Of a DNA stretch of 64,000 nt, positions 50,056 to 57,536 are shown in pieces. The stretch is taken from assembly GCF_003001815.1 (NCBI RefSeq), contig NZ_PVMZ01000016.1:186001-250000 (forward strand), in the 5' to 3' direction. The notes under the pieces are model-generated. The model was given only the letters and a program-made list of their open reading frames with translations, was not told the DNA's origin and made no database searches. The stretch is from Actinoplanes italicus (GTDB taxonomy: Bacteria > Actinomycetota > Actinomycetes > Mycobacteriales > Micromonosporaceae). The position numbers and the translations under genes are program-made. Numbering within the stretch: position 1 is the first letter of the stretch; the number at the start of each line of letters is the position of its first letter.

Positions 50056-50595
50056 GTGAGTCGTACCGCCCTGCTCGTCATGGATGTTCAACCCGCTGTC
50101 GTGGCTCGCTATCCGGATCCCGGGTATCTCGGGCGGCTGCGGGACGCCGTGGATCGTGCCCGCGGCACCGGGGTGCCCGTGATCTTCGTGGGGGTCGGAT
50201 TCCGGGCCGGGGCGCCCGAGGTCGATCCGGCGAACCGGATGTTCGGCGGGCTCGCCGGGCGCGGGCTGCCGGCGACCGGGACCGAGTTCCATCCGGACGT
50301 CACGCCACTCGAGGACGACCCGGTCGTCACCAAACGCCGTGTCTCGGCGTTCACCGGCAGCGACCTGGACATGCTGCTGCGCGCGCAGCGCATCGATCAC
50401 CTGGTGCTGACCGGCATCGCGACCAGCGGTGTCGTGCTGTCGACAGTCCGGCAGGCGGCCGACCTGGACTACCGGCTGACGGTCCTGGCCGACGGTTGCC
50501 TCGACAACGATCCCGAGGTGCACGACGTGCTGGTCGGCAAGGTCTTCCCGGCGCAGGCGGACGTGACGACCGTCAGCCGGTGGCAGGCCGGCTGA
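50056..50595 (+). CDS. Isochorismatase-like hydrolase without the usual cysteine
   Basis: This is a 179-residue isochorismatase-fold protein. The catalytic aspartate (LLVMDVQPAVV) and lysine (PVVTKRRVSAF) are in place. The position of the active-site cysteine in GxxTxxC reads GIATSGVVL, so it is valine here. It probably is not a standard cysteine hydrolase; isochorismatase-like chemistry without cysteine, or a binding role, is possible. GGAG lies five bases before the GTG at 50056. It sits just after the XRE regulator and is likely its target. Confidence 0.82.
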   Translation: MSRTALLVMDVQPAVVARYPDPGYLGRLRDAVDRARGTGVPVIFVGVGFRAGAPEVDPANRMFGGLAGRGLPATGTEFHPDVTPLEDDPVVTKRRVSAFTGSDLDMLLRAQRIDHLVLTGIATSGVVLSTVRQAADLDYRLTVLADGCLDNDPEVHDVLVGKVFPAQADVTTVSRWQAG

Positions 50596-50667
50596 TCCGC
50601 ATTCCAGGCAGAAGCCACTCATGGTCGGCCGCCACCCCCGCTGGTCCTCGGGCACCGGCGACCCGCC

Positions 50668-50673
50668 TACGAT
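50668..50673 (+). promoter_or_regulatory. Leaderless-type -10 (TACGAT) of the small membrane protein
   Basis: TACGAT, six bases, then GTG (50680). No ribosome site is present, which fits a leaderless gene. Confidence 0.4.
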
Positions 50674-50679
50674 CTCGGC

Positions 50680-50991
50680 GTGACCAACCCCAACCCGGTC
50701 GGCCCCCTGCGCTGGTACGCCGTCCTCGCCGTGCTGTTCTTCGGCATCCTGCCGACCGCGATGGTGGCCCTGCTGGTGGCCCGCGGCAACACCCCCGGAT
50801 CGGTCGGCTGGCTGCTGGCCGGCGGTGTCCCACTGGTCATCTCGGCGATCATCCTGCTGGTCCGCGGCTTCACCGCCGCCGACCCCGAGGAGGCCTCGAT
50901 CCTCCTGCGCCGCAGCATGGCCTTCGTCGCCGGTGCGGACGTTCTGCTCCTGGGTGGCAACGCTCTGATCCGGATGGCAACCGGGGCATAG
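50680..50991 (+). CDS. Small integral membrane protein, unknown function
   Basis: This is a 103-residue protein with three membrane helices (WYAVLAVLFFGILPTAMVAL, WLLAGGVPLVISAIILLV, FVAGADVLLLGGNALI). Between helices two and three a polar segment (AADPEEASILLRRS) faces one side. I do not recognise a family. The GTG start appears leaderless. It stands alone between the isochorismatase-like gene and the GH5-like gene. Confidence 0.65.
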   Translation: MTNPNPVGPLRWYAVLAVLFFGILPTAMVALLVARGNTPGSVGWLLAGGVPLVISAIILLVRGFTAADPEEASILLRRSMAFVAGADVLLLGGNALIRMATGA

Positions 50992-51101
50992 CCCGGCACC
51001 ACAACCGCAACCGCTCCACCCCGACCAAGCTCTGCTCTCCGGGCTGATGGACGCCGATCAAAAGGCCATTCCGCCGTCCCGCGAGAGAGGCCTCCACCCT
51101 G

Positions 51102-52589
51102 ATGCGCAGCGTTCGGCTCCGCGCCACCGTCGTGGCTTCCGTACTCACCCTAGGTGCGGTTCTCCCGTCGATGCCCGCCCCGGCAGCTCCCGCGTCTGGG
51201 CCCAAGGCGACGGCCGCGGCCGCACCCACCCTCGCCGGCCGCCTGGCCGCCGTGCGTACCGCGAAGAGCCTGAACTACTACCCCTCGGACGCGGCCTGGT
51301 CGGCGATGTGGACCGAGTTCGACGCCAAGAAGATCCAGGCGGACCTGGCCAAGGCCGCCGCGCTGGGCGCGGACAACGTGCGGGTCATCGTCTTCCCAGA
51401 GGCTTTCGGTTACCCCAAACCCGTCACCGCGTACGCCGAGCGCCTGCGCACCTTCGTGGACATCGCCGCGAAGAACGGGATGACGGTCAAGCTCACCCTG
51501 TTCGACTGGTGGGACGGCTACACCGACGCGACGCGCAGCATCAGCTGGGCCAAGGCTGTGCTCGCGCCGTACGTCGACGATCCGCGGGTGATCGCCGTGG
51601 AGCTGAAGAACGAGTTCCAGCCGGCCGACGCCAAGGCCGTCACGTGGGTCCGCAAGCTGATCCCCGCCGTGCGGGCCGCCGCCCCGGCCATGCCGCTGAC
51701 TCTGTCGGTCGACGGCGGGACCGGAGCCCCCGGCATGGCGAAGATCAAGAAGGCGCTGGCCGGCACCCCGCTCGACTACTACGACTTCCACTTCTACGGC
51801 AGCTCCGAGCGGGCGCTCACGGAGATCCGCAAGGCGCAGGCCGCGGTCGCCCCGTCCCCGGTGGTGATCGGTGAGACCGGCATGAGCACCGCCGCCGACA
51901 GCGACGGCGAGCAGGCCGCGTTCCTGGCGCGGGTGTTCCGGGCCGCCGGCGAGGCCGGGGTCGGCTCGGTGTCACCGTGGACGTTCACCGACTTCGGCGC
52001 GGGCGCCATCCCCGGCAACTCACAGGTCTCCGAGAAGCCGGCCCAGTACAAGTTCGGCCTGCACCGGGCCGACGGCACCCCGAAGGCCGCCGCCGCGGTG
52101 GTCCGCGACGCGTGGACCACCGGCAGCACCCCGAACGAGGTGCTCAACCTCGGCTTCGAGGCCAAGGCCGGTGACTCGCCGTGGCGGCAGAACCTGCCGA
52201 AGGCCGGTGCCGCCGTGATCACCACGTCGAACCCGCGCAACGGCAGGTACGCGGCCCGGTTCTCCGGCACCAAACGCACCGCGGCCGGGCTGCCGTCGCT
52301 GGCCACGTCGCCGATCACCCCGGTGCAGCCGGGACACCGGTGGCGGGCCGAGGCGTGGGCCCGGGGCGCGTCCGCCACCGGCACCACCGAGATCACGCTG
52401 AGCTGGTTCGACGCGAACGGCCGCTGGGTAGGCCAGCACTCCTCGAACCGGCTGCCGGCCGGCACGACCGACTGGACCAAGCTGGTCGTGGAGACGGTCG
52501 CCCCGGCCCGGGCCGCCGGGGTGCAACTGCACCTCAAGTCCGGCGACAACCGGGGCACGGTCTGGTTCGACGACGTGGCGATCTCCTAG
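51102..52589 (+). CDS. Secreted GH5-like glycanase with a C-terminal carbohydrate-binding module
   Basis: This is a 495-residue exported enzyme. A signal peptide (residues 1-31) precedes a clan GH-A barrel (about 55-345): NYYPSDAAWSAMW start, DNVRVIVFPEAFGYP, the probable acid/base in AVELKNEFQPAD, and the probable nucleophile in VVIGETGMS. The C-terminal 145 residues (EVLNLGFEAKAGDSPWRQNL to GTVWFDDVAIS) form a beta-sandwich like CBM4/CBM9-type binding modules. The substrate could be cellulose, mannan or a related glycan and cannot be fixed from sequence alone. No operon partner is seen. Confidence 0.75.
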   Translation: MRSVRLRATVVASVLTLGAVLPSMPAPAAPASGPKATAAAAPTLAGRLAAVRTAKSLNYYPSDAAWSAMWTEFDAKKIQADLAKAAALGADNVRVIVFPEAFGYPKPVTAYAERLRTFVDIAAKNGMTVKLTLFDWWDGYTDATRSISWAKAVLAPYVDDPRVIAVELKNEFQPADAKAVTWVRKLIPAVRAAAPAMPLTLSVDGGTGAPGMAKIKKALAGTPLDYYDFHFYGSSERALTEIRKAQAAVAPSPVVIGETGMSTAADSDGEQAAFLARVFRAAGEAGVGSVSPWTFTDFGAGAIPGNSQVSEKPAQYKFGLHRADGTPKAAAAVVRDAWTTGSTPNEVLNLGFEAKAGDSPWRQNLPKAGAAVITTSNPRNGRYAARFSGTKRTAAGLPSLATSPITPVQPGHRWRAEAWARGASATGTTEITLSWFDANGRWVGQHSSNRLPAGTTDWTKLVVETVAPARAAGVQLHLKSGDNRGTVWFDDVAIS

Positions 52590-52720
52590 CCGACCGGACC
52601 CGGTCACGCTCGGTCTCGGTGCGGTCGTCGCGGTGATGCCGTCGGCACGGGAGCTGGACGCGGCGTTGCCCGGACGGTAGATTTCCGCTGACTGTGACCA
52701 CACCCCGGGAGGTGAGACCC

Positions 52721-52780
52721 ATGAACGTCGTAGCGATGTGGGTGCTTCCCCGTACCGTCACGGTCGGGCGACCGAGGTAG
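52721..52780 (+). CDS. Possible 19-residue leader peptide ahead of the monooxygenase gene
   Basis: A strong Shine-Dalgarno sequence (GGGAGGTGA, 52707-52715) stands six bases before ATG 52721. The frame reads MNVVAMWVLPRTVTVGRPR and stops at 52780. The monooxygenase starts 49 bases later. Such a good ribosome site in front of a tiny frame suggests a translated leader, perhaps used for attenuation of the downstream gene. The arginine/proline-rich end could stall ribosomes. No protein-level evidence exists. Confidence 0.4.
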   Translation: MNVVAMWVLPRTVTVGRPR

Positions 52781-52829
52781 GTGTCGCCGGGAGCGCCTCG
52801 CCGGACAGGCACTCCCGAAAGGCCACACC

Positions 52830-54290
52830 ATGCAACTCACCACCGAGTACGACGTCGTCATCGCCGGCTGCGGCCCGACCGGCGCGATGCTGGCCGCCGA
52901 ACTGCGGCTGCACGACGTCCGGGTGCTAGTCCTGGAGAAGGACACCGAGCCCGTCTCGTACGCCCGGATCGTCGGTCTTCACATCCGCAGTCTCGAACTG
53001 ATGGCGATGCGCGGACTGCTCGAACGCCTTCGCGAACATGGCCGGCCACGCCCGGCCGGGGCCTACTTCGCGGCCATCGACAAACCCGCCCCCGCCGGGC
53101 TGGACTCCCCGCACGCGTACCTGCTGGGCATCCCGCAGCCGGTCGTCGTCAGCGTGCTCGAGGACCACGCGATCGCGCGGGGTGCGCAGATCCGGCGCGG
53201 TGGCACGGTGACCGGTGCCGAACAGGACGCCGACGGTGTGACCGTCACCTTGGCCGGCGGGGAGCGCCTGCGCTCGCGCTATCTGGTCGGCTGCGACGGC
53301 GCCCGCAGTACGGTGCGCAAGCTGCTCGGGGTCGGCTTCCCCGGCGAACCGGCACGCAACGACACGCTGATGGGCGAGATGGCGGTGGGCGCGGCGCCGG
53401 AGGAGATCGCCGCCGCGATGGCCCGGCTCGGCTCGAGCGACAGGCGGTTCGCCCTGCGGCCCGTGGGCGTCGGCGTCTACTCCGTCATCGTCCCGGCAGC
53501 CGGTGCCGTTGACCGTGCCGAGCCGCCCACGATCGAGGATTTCCGGGAGCGGTTGCGTGCCGTCGCCGGGACCGACTTCGGCGTGCACTCCCCGCGCTGG
53601 CTGTCCCGGTTCGGTGACGCGACCCGGCTGGTGGAGAGTTACCGGGCCGGGCGGGTGCTGCTGGCCGGCGACGCCGCGCACATCCATCCGCCGATCGGTG
53701 GTCAGGGCCTGAATCTCGGTGTGCAGGACGCGTTCAATCTCGGCTGGAAACTCGCCGCACAGGTCCGCGGATGGGCACCGGACACCTTGCTGGACACCTA
53801 TCACGCCGAGCGTCATCCGGTCGCCGCGGAGGTGCTGGACAACACCCGCGCCCAGACGGCACTGCTGGCGCCCGATCCGGGTTCGCGGGCGATGCGGCGG
53901 CTGCTGACCGAACTGATGGACTTCGAGCAGGTCAATCGGCGTCTGCTCGAGAAGATCACAGCCATCGGGATCCGGTACGACTTCGGCGCGGGCCCCGATC
54001 TGCTGGGCCGGCGTCTGCCCGACATCGCGGTGAAGCACGGCAACCTCTACAGCCTGCTGAACGGCGGCCGCGGCCTGCTGCTCGACCGTACCGAGCGCCT
54101 CGCCGCCGGCGGCTGGTACGACCGGGTCGACCACCTGGCGGACGCCACCGCGGCCCTGGACGCACCGGCTGTCCTGCTGCGCCCCGACGGGCACGTAGCC
54201 TGGATCGGCGACGACCAGCGGGACCTGGACGCCCACCTGTCCCGGTGGTTCGGCCGTCCCGATAGCATCGCCGCGGAACATCGCGGATAG
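52830..54290 (+). CDS. Class A FAD monooxygenase, rifampicin monooxygenase (Rox)-like
   Basis: This is a 486-residue aromatic hydroxylase. FAD motif DVVIAGCGPTGAMLAAELRL lies at the N-terminus, the DG motif YLVGCDGARSTVRKLLGVGF near residue 155, and the GD motif VLLAGDAAHIHPPIGGQGLN near 280. The GLHIRSLELMAMRGLLE segment, LLGIPQP and the thioredoxin-like C-terminal tail resemble the Rox group, which decolourises rifamycins, and related antibiotic hydroxylases. I judge this from memory of the family, so the exact substrate is open. GAAAGG precedes the ATG. It is 16 bases ahead of a DUF2750 gene. Confidence 0.75.
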   Translation: MQLTTEYDVVIAGCGPTGAMLAAELRLHDVRVLVLEKDTEPVSYARIVGLHIRSLELMAMRGLLERLREHGRPRPAGAYFAAIDKPAPAGLDSPHAYLLGIPQPVVVSVLEDHAIARGAQIRRGGTVTGAEQDADGVTVTLAGGERLRSRYLVGCDGARSTVRKLLGVGFPGEPARNDTLMGEMAVGAAPEEIAAAMARLGSSDRRFALRPVGVGVYSVIVPAAGAVDRAEPPTIEDFRERLRAVAGTDFGVHSPRWLSRFGDATRLVESYRAGRVLLAGDAAHIHPPIGGQGLNLGVQDAFNLGWKLAAQVRGWAPDTLLDTYHAERHPVAAEVLDNTRAQTALLAPDPGSRAMRRLLTELMDFEQVNRRLLEKITAIGIRYDFGAGPDLLGRRLPDIAVKHGNLYSLLNGGRGLLLDRTERLAAGGWYDRVDHLADATAALDAPAVLLRPDGHVAWIGDDQRDLDAHLSRWFGRPDSIAAEHRG

Positions 54291-54306
54291 GATTTTCGGA
54301 GGTCAG

Positions 54307-54696
54307 GTGGCACGGGACGACATCTCGCGCGGGGAAGCCGACCGGCTGCGACGGCTGGACGACGCCGCCCGGCTCGACCGGACTTTCGAGATCATCGCGG
54401 CCAAGGGCGTGGTGTGGGTCTGGGGTGACGAGGACGAGGTCCTGTTCACCGAGGACGGCGAACGCCGTACCCTGCTGCCTGTCTGGCCGCACGCCACGGT
54501 CGCCCGGATGGAGAACGAGGGCGAGGTGGCCGGGGAGCACGCGATCCGGATCCCGGCCAAGGCGTTCCTCAACGAGTGGCTGCCGCAGCTGGAGGAGGAC
54601 GACGCGGTCATCGCGGTCTTCCCGGTCGAGGACCGGATCGCGGCGGTCCTCGACCTCGCGGACTTCCGTGAGAGGCTGACCGCCGCGCTGCGCTGA
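54307..54696 (+). CDS. DUF2750-like protein
   Basis: This is a 129-residue cytoplasmic protein. The pattern VVWVWGDEDEVLFTEDGE, then LLPVWPHATVARMENEGE, IRIPAKAFLNEWLPQLEEDD and AVIAVFPVEDR, matches the DUF2750 family, whose function is unknown. The GTG start with GGAGG a few bases upstream lies 16 bases after the monooxygenase gene, so the two are probably one transcript. Confidence 0.75.
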   Translation: MARDDISRGEADRLRRLDDAARLDRTFEIIAAKGVVWVWGDEDEVLFTEDGERRTLLPVWPHATVARMENEGEVAGEHAIRIPAKAFLNEWLPQLEEDDAVIAVFPVEDRIAAVLDLADFRERLTAALR

Positions 54697-54706
54697 GTCC
54701 CGCGCG

Positions 54707-55096
54707 TCAGACGACGGCGGTGGCGTCGATCTCCACCAGGAATCCGGGCCCCAGGCCGGCCACCACGTGAACGGTGATGGCCGGCGGCGGGTCGGCGGGA
54801 TCCCACACCTGCCGGAAGGCGGCCACCCCCTCGTCGATGGGGTGGCCGTCGACGATCGCGACGGTCCAGTGGACGACGTTCGCCAGGGTCGCGCCCTCGC
54901 TCGTCAGGATGGTCTCCAGGTTGCGGAGGGCCTGCAGCGCCTGCTCGCCGACGGTGGGCCCGACGACCTTGCCGTGGGCGTCCACCCCGTTCTGCCCGCC
55001 GATGTAGATCGTCTTCGCCGGGTTCTCGACCACGACCGCCTGGCTGAAGGCGGGGTTGCGGTGGAGCCCTTCGGGGTTGATGTGCCGGGTGCTCAT
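54707..55096 (-). CDS. RidA-family enamine/imine deaminase
   Basis: This is a 129-residue member of the Rid (YjgF/YER057c/UK114) family. Characteristic stretches are FSQAVVVENPAKTIYIGGQN, GPTVGEQALQALRNLETILT and the C-terminal FLVEIDATAVV. The arginine that binds the carboxylate in true RidA proteins (usually in GxPxRxxV) is replaced: that segment reads LGPGFLVEI, so it belongs to another Rid subgroup and may not be a deaminase. The ATG at 55096 follows GGGAGG. It is divergent from a CGNR regulator, likely its controller. Confidence 0.82.
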   Translation of the reverse strand: MSTRHINPEGLHRNPAFSQAVVVENPAKTIYIGGQNGVDAHGKVVGPTVGEQALQALRNLETILTSEGATLANVVHWTVAIVDGHPIDEGVAAFRQVWDPADPPPAITVHVVAGLGPGFLVEIDATAVV

Positions 55097-55108
55097 CTCG
55101 ACCTCCCT

Positions 55109-55154
55109 GTAACCGGTTGAAGTGGTTACCTTCGACACCAGTTATAGTGGTGTC
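55109..55154. promoter_or_regulatory. Twin operators (ACC-N9-GGT) and divergent promoters for ridA-like and CGNR genes
   Basis: GTAACC-N9-GGTTAC (55109-55129) and GACACC-N9-GGTGTC (55134-55154) have the same size and spacing, and centres 25 bases apart. TATAGT (55143-55148), six bases before the CGNR ATG, gives a leaderless message. On the other strand TATAAC, with TTGCGT 18 bases upstream, serves the ridA-like gene. The second site overlaps both -10 elements, so binding would shut both genes. Confidence 0.55.
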
Positions 55155-55757
55155 ATGCGGGCACACGCAACCGGACGGCGACTCATCGACCCCAGAGGCG
55201 GGTCGTTCTGGTTCGACGCGGGCGCCGTCTGCCTCGACTTCGCCCACACCGGCGGCGAGGGCCCCTATGCGGTGTTCGAGTCGCTGCACGAGCCTTCGGA
55301 CCTCGCCGGCTGGCTGGCCGCGCCGCCGCTGGCCGCCCTCCTGACGGTGCCCGCCACGGCCGCCGACCTCAGCGCGGCCCGAGTCCTCCGCCAGGCGATC
55401 TGGGAGACCGCCCACGAGCAGGCGGCGGGCCGGCCACTGGGCGACGCGGCGGTCACGGTCCTCAACCGGGCCGCGGCCGGGCCTCCCCTGGTTCCCGAGC
55501 TCACCGGCGACGGCACGACGGCAGGCTGGGCGGCACCGGTGCTGGCCGGTCAGGCGCTGTCGACCCTGGCCCGGGAGATGATCGGCCTGCTCACCGGCCC
55601 GCTGTCCGCCCGTTTCCGCGAGTGCGCCGGGGACAACTGCCCGCTCGTGTTCGTCGACTCGTCGCGTCCCGGGGCGCGGCGCTGGTGCGCGATGGAACGC
55701 TGCGGCAACCGCCACAAGCTGCGGTCGTTGCGGGCCCGGCAGCGCACCCTGCCCTGA
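55155..55757 (+). CDS. CGNR zinc-finger regulator (ABATE domain)
   Basis: This is a 200-residue stress-type regulator. The N-terminal ABATE domain starts FWFDAGAVCLDFAHTGGEG. The C-terminal CGNR zinc finger has four cysteines in RECAGDNCPLVFVDSSRPGA and RRWCAMERCGNRHKLR, the second ending in the family signature CGNR. It probably binds the twin dyads upstream of its own start and controls the divergent RidA-like gene. The ATG at 55155 matches the leaderless promoter; the frame further upstream is not needed. Confidence 0.88.
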   Translation: MRAHATGRRLIDPRGGSFWFDAGAVCLDFAHTGGEGPYAVFESLHEPSDLAGWLAAPPLAALLTVPATAADLSAARVLRQAIWETAHEQAAGRPLGDAAVTVLNRAAAGPPLVPELTGDGTTAGWAAPVLAGQALSTLAREMIGLLTGPLSARFRECAGDNCPLVFVDSSRPGARRWCAMERCGNRHKLRSLRARQRTLP

Positions 55758-55884
55758 GCATCGCCATACCGCCGCATCCGTGCCGCCGGCCGGCCGCCGC
55801 GGGCGCCTGGCGCTTCGGGCTCCCTGCGCCGGGCTACTTCCGGTCGGCGTCAAGGTTCGGCGACGACCCCCGGTGACGTCCGAG

Positions 55885-55916
55885 ACCGGCCGCGGGGACA
55901 CCGCCCCGCGGCCGGT
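55885..55916. terminator. Strong hairpin between the CGNR and GH27 genes
   Basis: Thirteen perfectly paired bases (ACCGGCCGCGGGG / CCCCGCGGCCGGT) enclose a six-base loop. It lies seven bases beyond the GH27 stop and about 130 bases after the convergent CGNR gene, so it can end both transcripts. Confidence 0.8.
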
Positions 55917-55922
55917 TCCAGG

Positions 55923-57536
55923 TCAGGTGCGGCTCCACCTCTGATTGGCAGCGGTGGAGCAGGTCCACAGGATGACCGTGGTGTTGTTGGCGGTGGCAGC
56001 CCCGTTGACGTCGAGGCACTTTCCGGACTGGGTGCCGCGGACCGTGCCGTCGGCCTGCAGTGTCCACTGCTGGTTGGCGCCGGTCCCGCAGGTCCAGAGG
56101 ATCACCCGGGTGCCGTTGGCCGTGCCGTTGTTGTCGGCGTCGAGGCACTTGCCGCCGATGCGGAGTTGCCCGGAGGCGCTGGTGATCACCTGGGTGACGC
56201 CGCCGTTGCAGTCCCAGACGACGGCCTGCGCGCCGTCCACGGGTGCGCCGCCGAGCAGGTCCAGGCAGCGGCCGGATCCGGCTCCGCGCAGGCTGAAGGT
56301 GTCGGTGGGTGTGGCGGAGCCGGTCCGTATCCGGTACATGACGACACCGTGCGGCGGCACCGTGGCGCTGATCGCCCCGGTGGTGTTGCGGACCGCGCCG
56401 GTCCAGACCTCGGACACGTTGAAGGCGCTGCCCGCGGGCATGCCTGCCTCGGTGGCCGTGGTGGCGATCGTGGCGGTGGCGCCGGACCGGTTGAGCAGGG
56501 CGACCGCCCCGGATCCGTCGCTGAGGGTCTTGGCCCAGACCTCGGTCTCCCCGTTGTCGCGGACGCGCCGCGCCTGCCGTCCGGCACCGTCCTGGTTGAC
56601 GGCGAGCACGTCCGGGTCGGTGAGCACGGCCCGTACGTCGGGGGGCATCGTGGTGATGTCGTTCCCGGCGATCAGCGGGGCGGCCATGATCGCCCACATG
56701 CTGAAATGGGCCCGGTTCTCGGTCGGTGTGAAGGTGCCGCGGACGCCGACCTCGAGCATGTCCGGATCGTTCCAGTGCTGCGGGCCGGCCCGGGAGTACA
56801 GCGGCGCCTGGACATCGAGGATCTCGGTGACGCCCATGAAGCAGTCACCGGTGCAGCCGCTGGTCCACCTGTCGGTGATGTCCTCGGTGGTGCGCCACAT
56901 GTCCGCGACGGGGCTCCAGTCGTAGGAGGGCCCGGTGTTGGAGTGCGCGCTGTTGGAGTTGATCGAGTAGACGATCGGCCGGCCGGTGGCGCGCAGCGCG
57001 TCGCGCATCTTGGAGAATCCAGCGATCTGGTCGTTGAGCGTTCCCCAGGGCGAGCACCAGTCGTACTTGAGGAAGTCGACGCCCCAGGCCGCGAAGATGT
57101 TCGCGTCCTGCTGCTCGTGGTTCAGGGCTCCCGTGGCGCCGCCGATGGCGTTGAAGTACTGGGCGCAGGTCTCCTCGCGTGGGGCCTGGTAGATGCCGAA
57201 CTTGAGTCCCTTGCCGTGGATGTAGTCGCCGAGGGCTTTCATACCCGACGGGAAGCGTACGGGGTCCGAGCGCAGGTTCCCGGCGGCGTCACGCGTGGTC
57301 GCCTGCCAGCAGTCGTCCACGACGACGTACTCGTACCCGGCCGCCTTCATCCCGGAGGCGACCATGGCGTCGGCGGCGGCCCGGATCTTGGCCTCGGAGA
57401 TGTCGCAGCCGAAGGTGTTCCAGCTGTTCCAGCCCAGCGGCGGGCGGACCGCCGGACTGCCCGGCGCGGCCGTGGCCGGCGCCGGCGCGGTGACGACGGC
57501 CGCGGCCAGGACCGCGGTGAGCGCGAGGACTCTCAT
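55923..57536 (-). CDS. Secreted GH27 alpha-galactosidase/beta-arabinopyranosidase with CBM13 (ricin B) domain
   Basis: This is a 537-residue exported enzyme. The signal peptide (MRVLALTAVLAAAVVTAPAP) is followed by the GH27 barrel: PPLGWNSWNTFGCDISEAKI, YEYVVVDDCWQ, nucleophile aspartate in VDFLKYDWCSPWG, and acid/base in HWNDPDMLEVG. A beta-sandwich and a three-repeat ricin-B module follow (CLDLLGG...VVWDCN, CLDADNN...ILWTCG, CLDVNGA...ILWTCS, each closed by a QxW-like element). GH27-CBM13 proteins of actinomycetes act on alpha-galactosides or beta-L-arabinopyranosides; both occur in arabinogalactan. It starts in an ATGA overlap with the GH43 gene upstream. Confidence 0.92.
   Translation of the reverse strand: MRVLALTAVLAAAVVTAPAPATAAPGSPAVRPPLGWNSWNTFGCDISEAKIRAAADAMVASGMKAAGYEYVVVDDCWQATTRDAAGNLRSDPVRFPSGMKALGDYIHGKGLKFGIYQAPREETCAQYFNAIGGATGALNHEQQDANIFAAWGVDFLKYDWCSPWGTLNDQIAGFSKMRDALRATGRPIVYSINSNSAHSNTGPSYDWSPVADMWRTTEDITDRWTSGCTGDCFMGVTEILDVQAPLYSRAGPQHWNDPDMLEVGVRGTFTPTENRAHFSMWAIMAAPLIAGNDITTMPPDVRAVLTDPDVLAVNQDGAGRQARRVRDNGETEVWAKTLSDGSGAVALLNRSGATATIATTATEAGMPAGSAFNVSEVWTGAVRNTTGAISATVPPHGVVMYRIRTGSATPTDTFSLRGAGSGRCLDLLGGAPVDGAQAVVWDCNGGVTQVITSASGQLRIGGKCLDADNNGTANGTRVILWTCGTGANQQWTLQADGTVRGTQSGKCLDVNGAATANNTTVILWTCSTAANQRWSRT

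Noticed and set aside
52590..52829. Rifamycin-associated element upstream of the Rox-like gene
   Set aside because: I looked for the inverted repeat that marks rifamycin-inducible genes and saw none, so antibiotic induction by that route is not supported.
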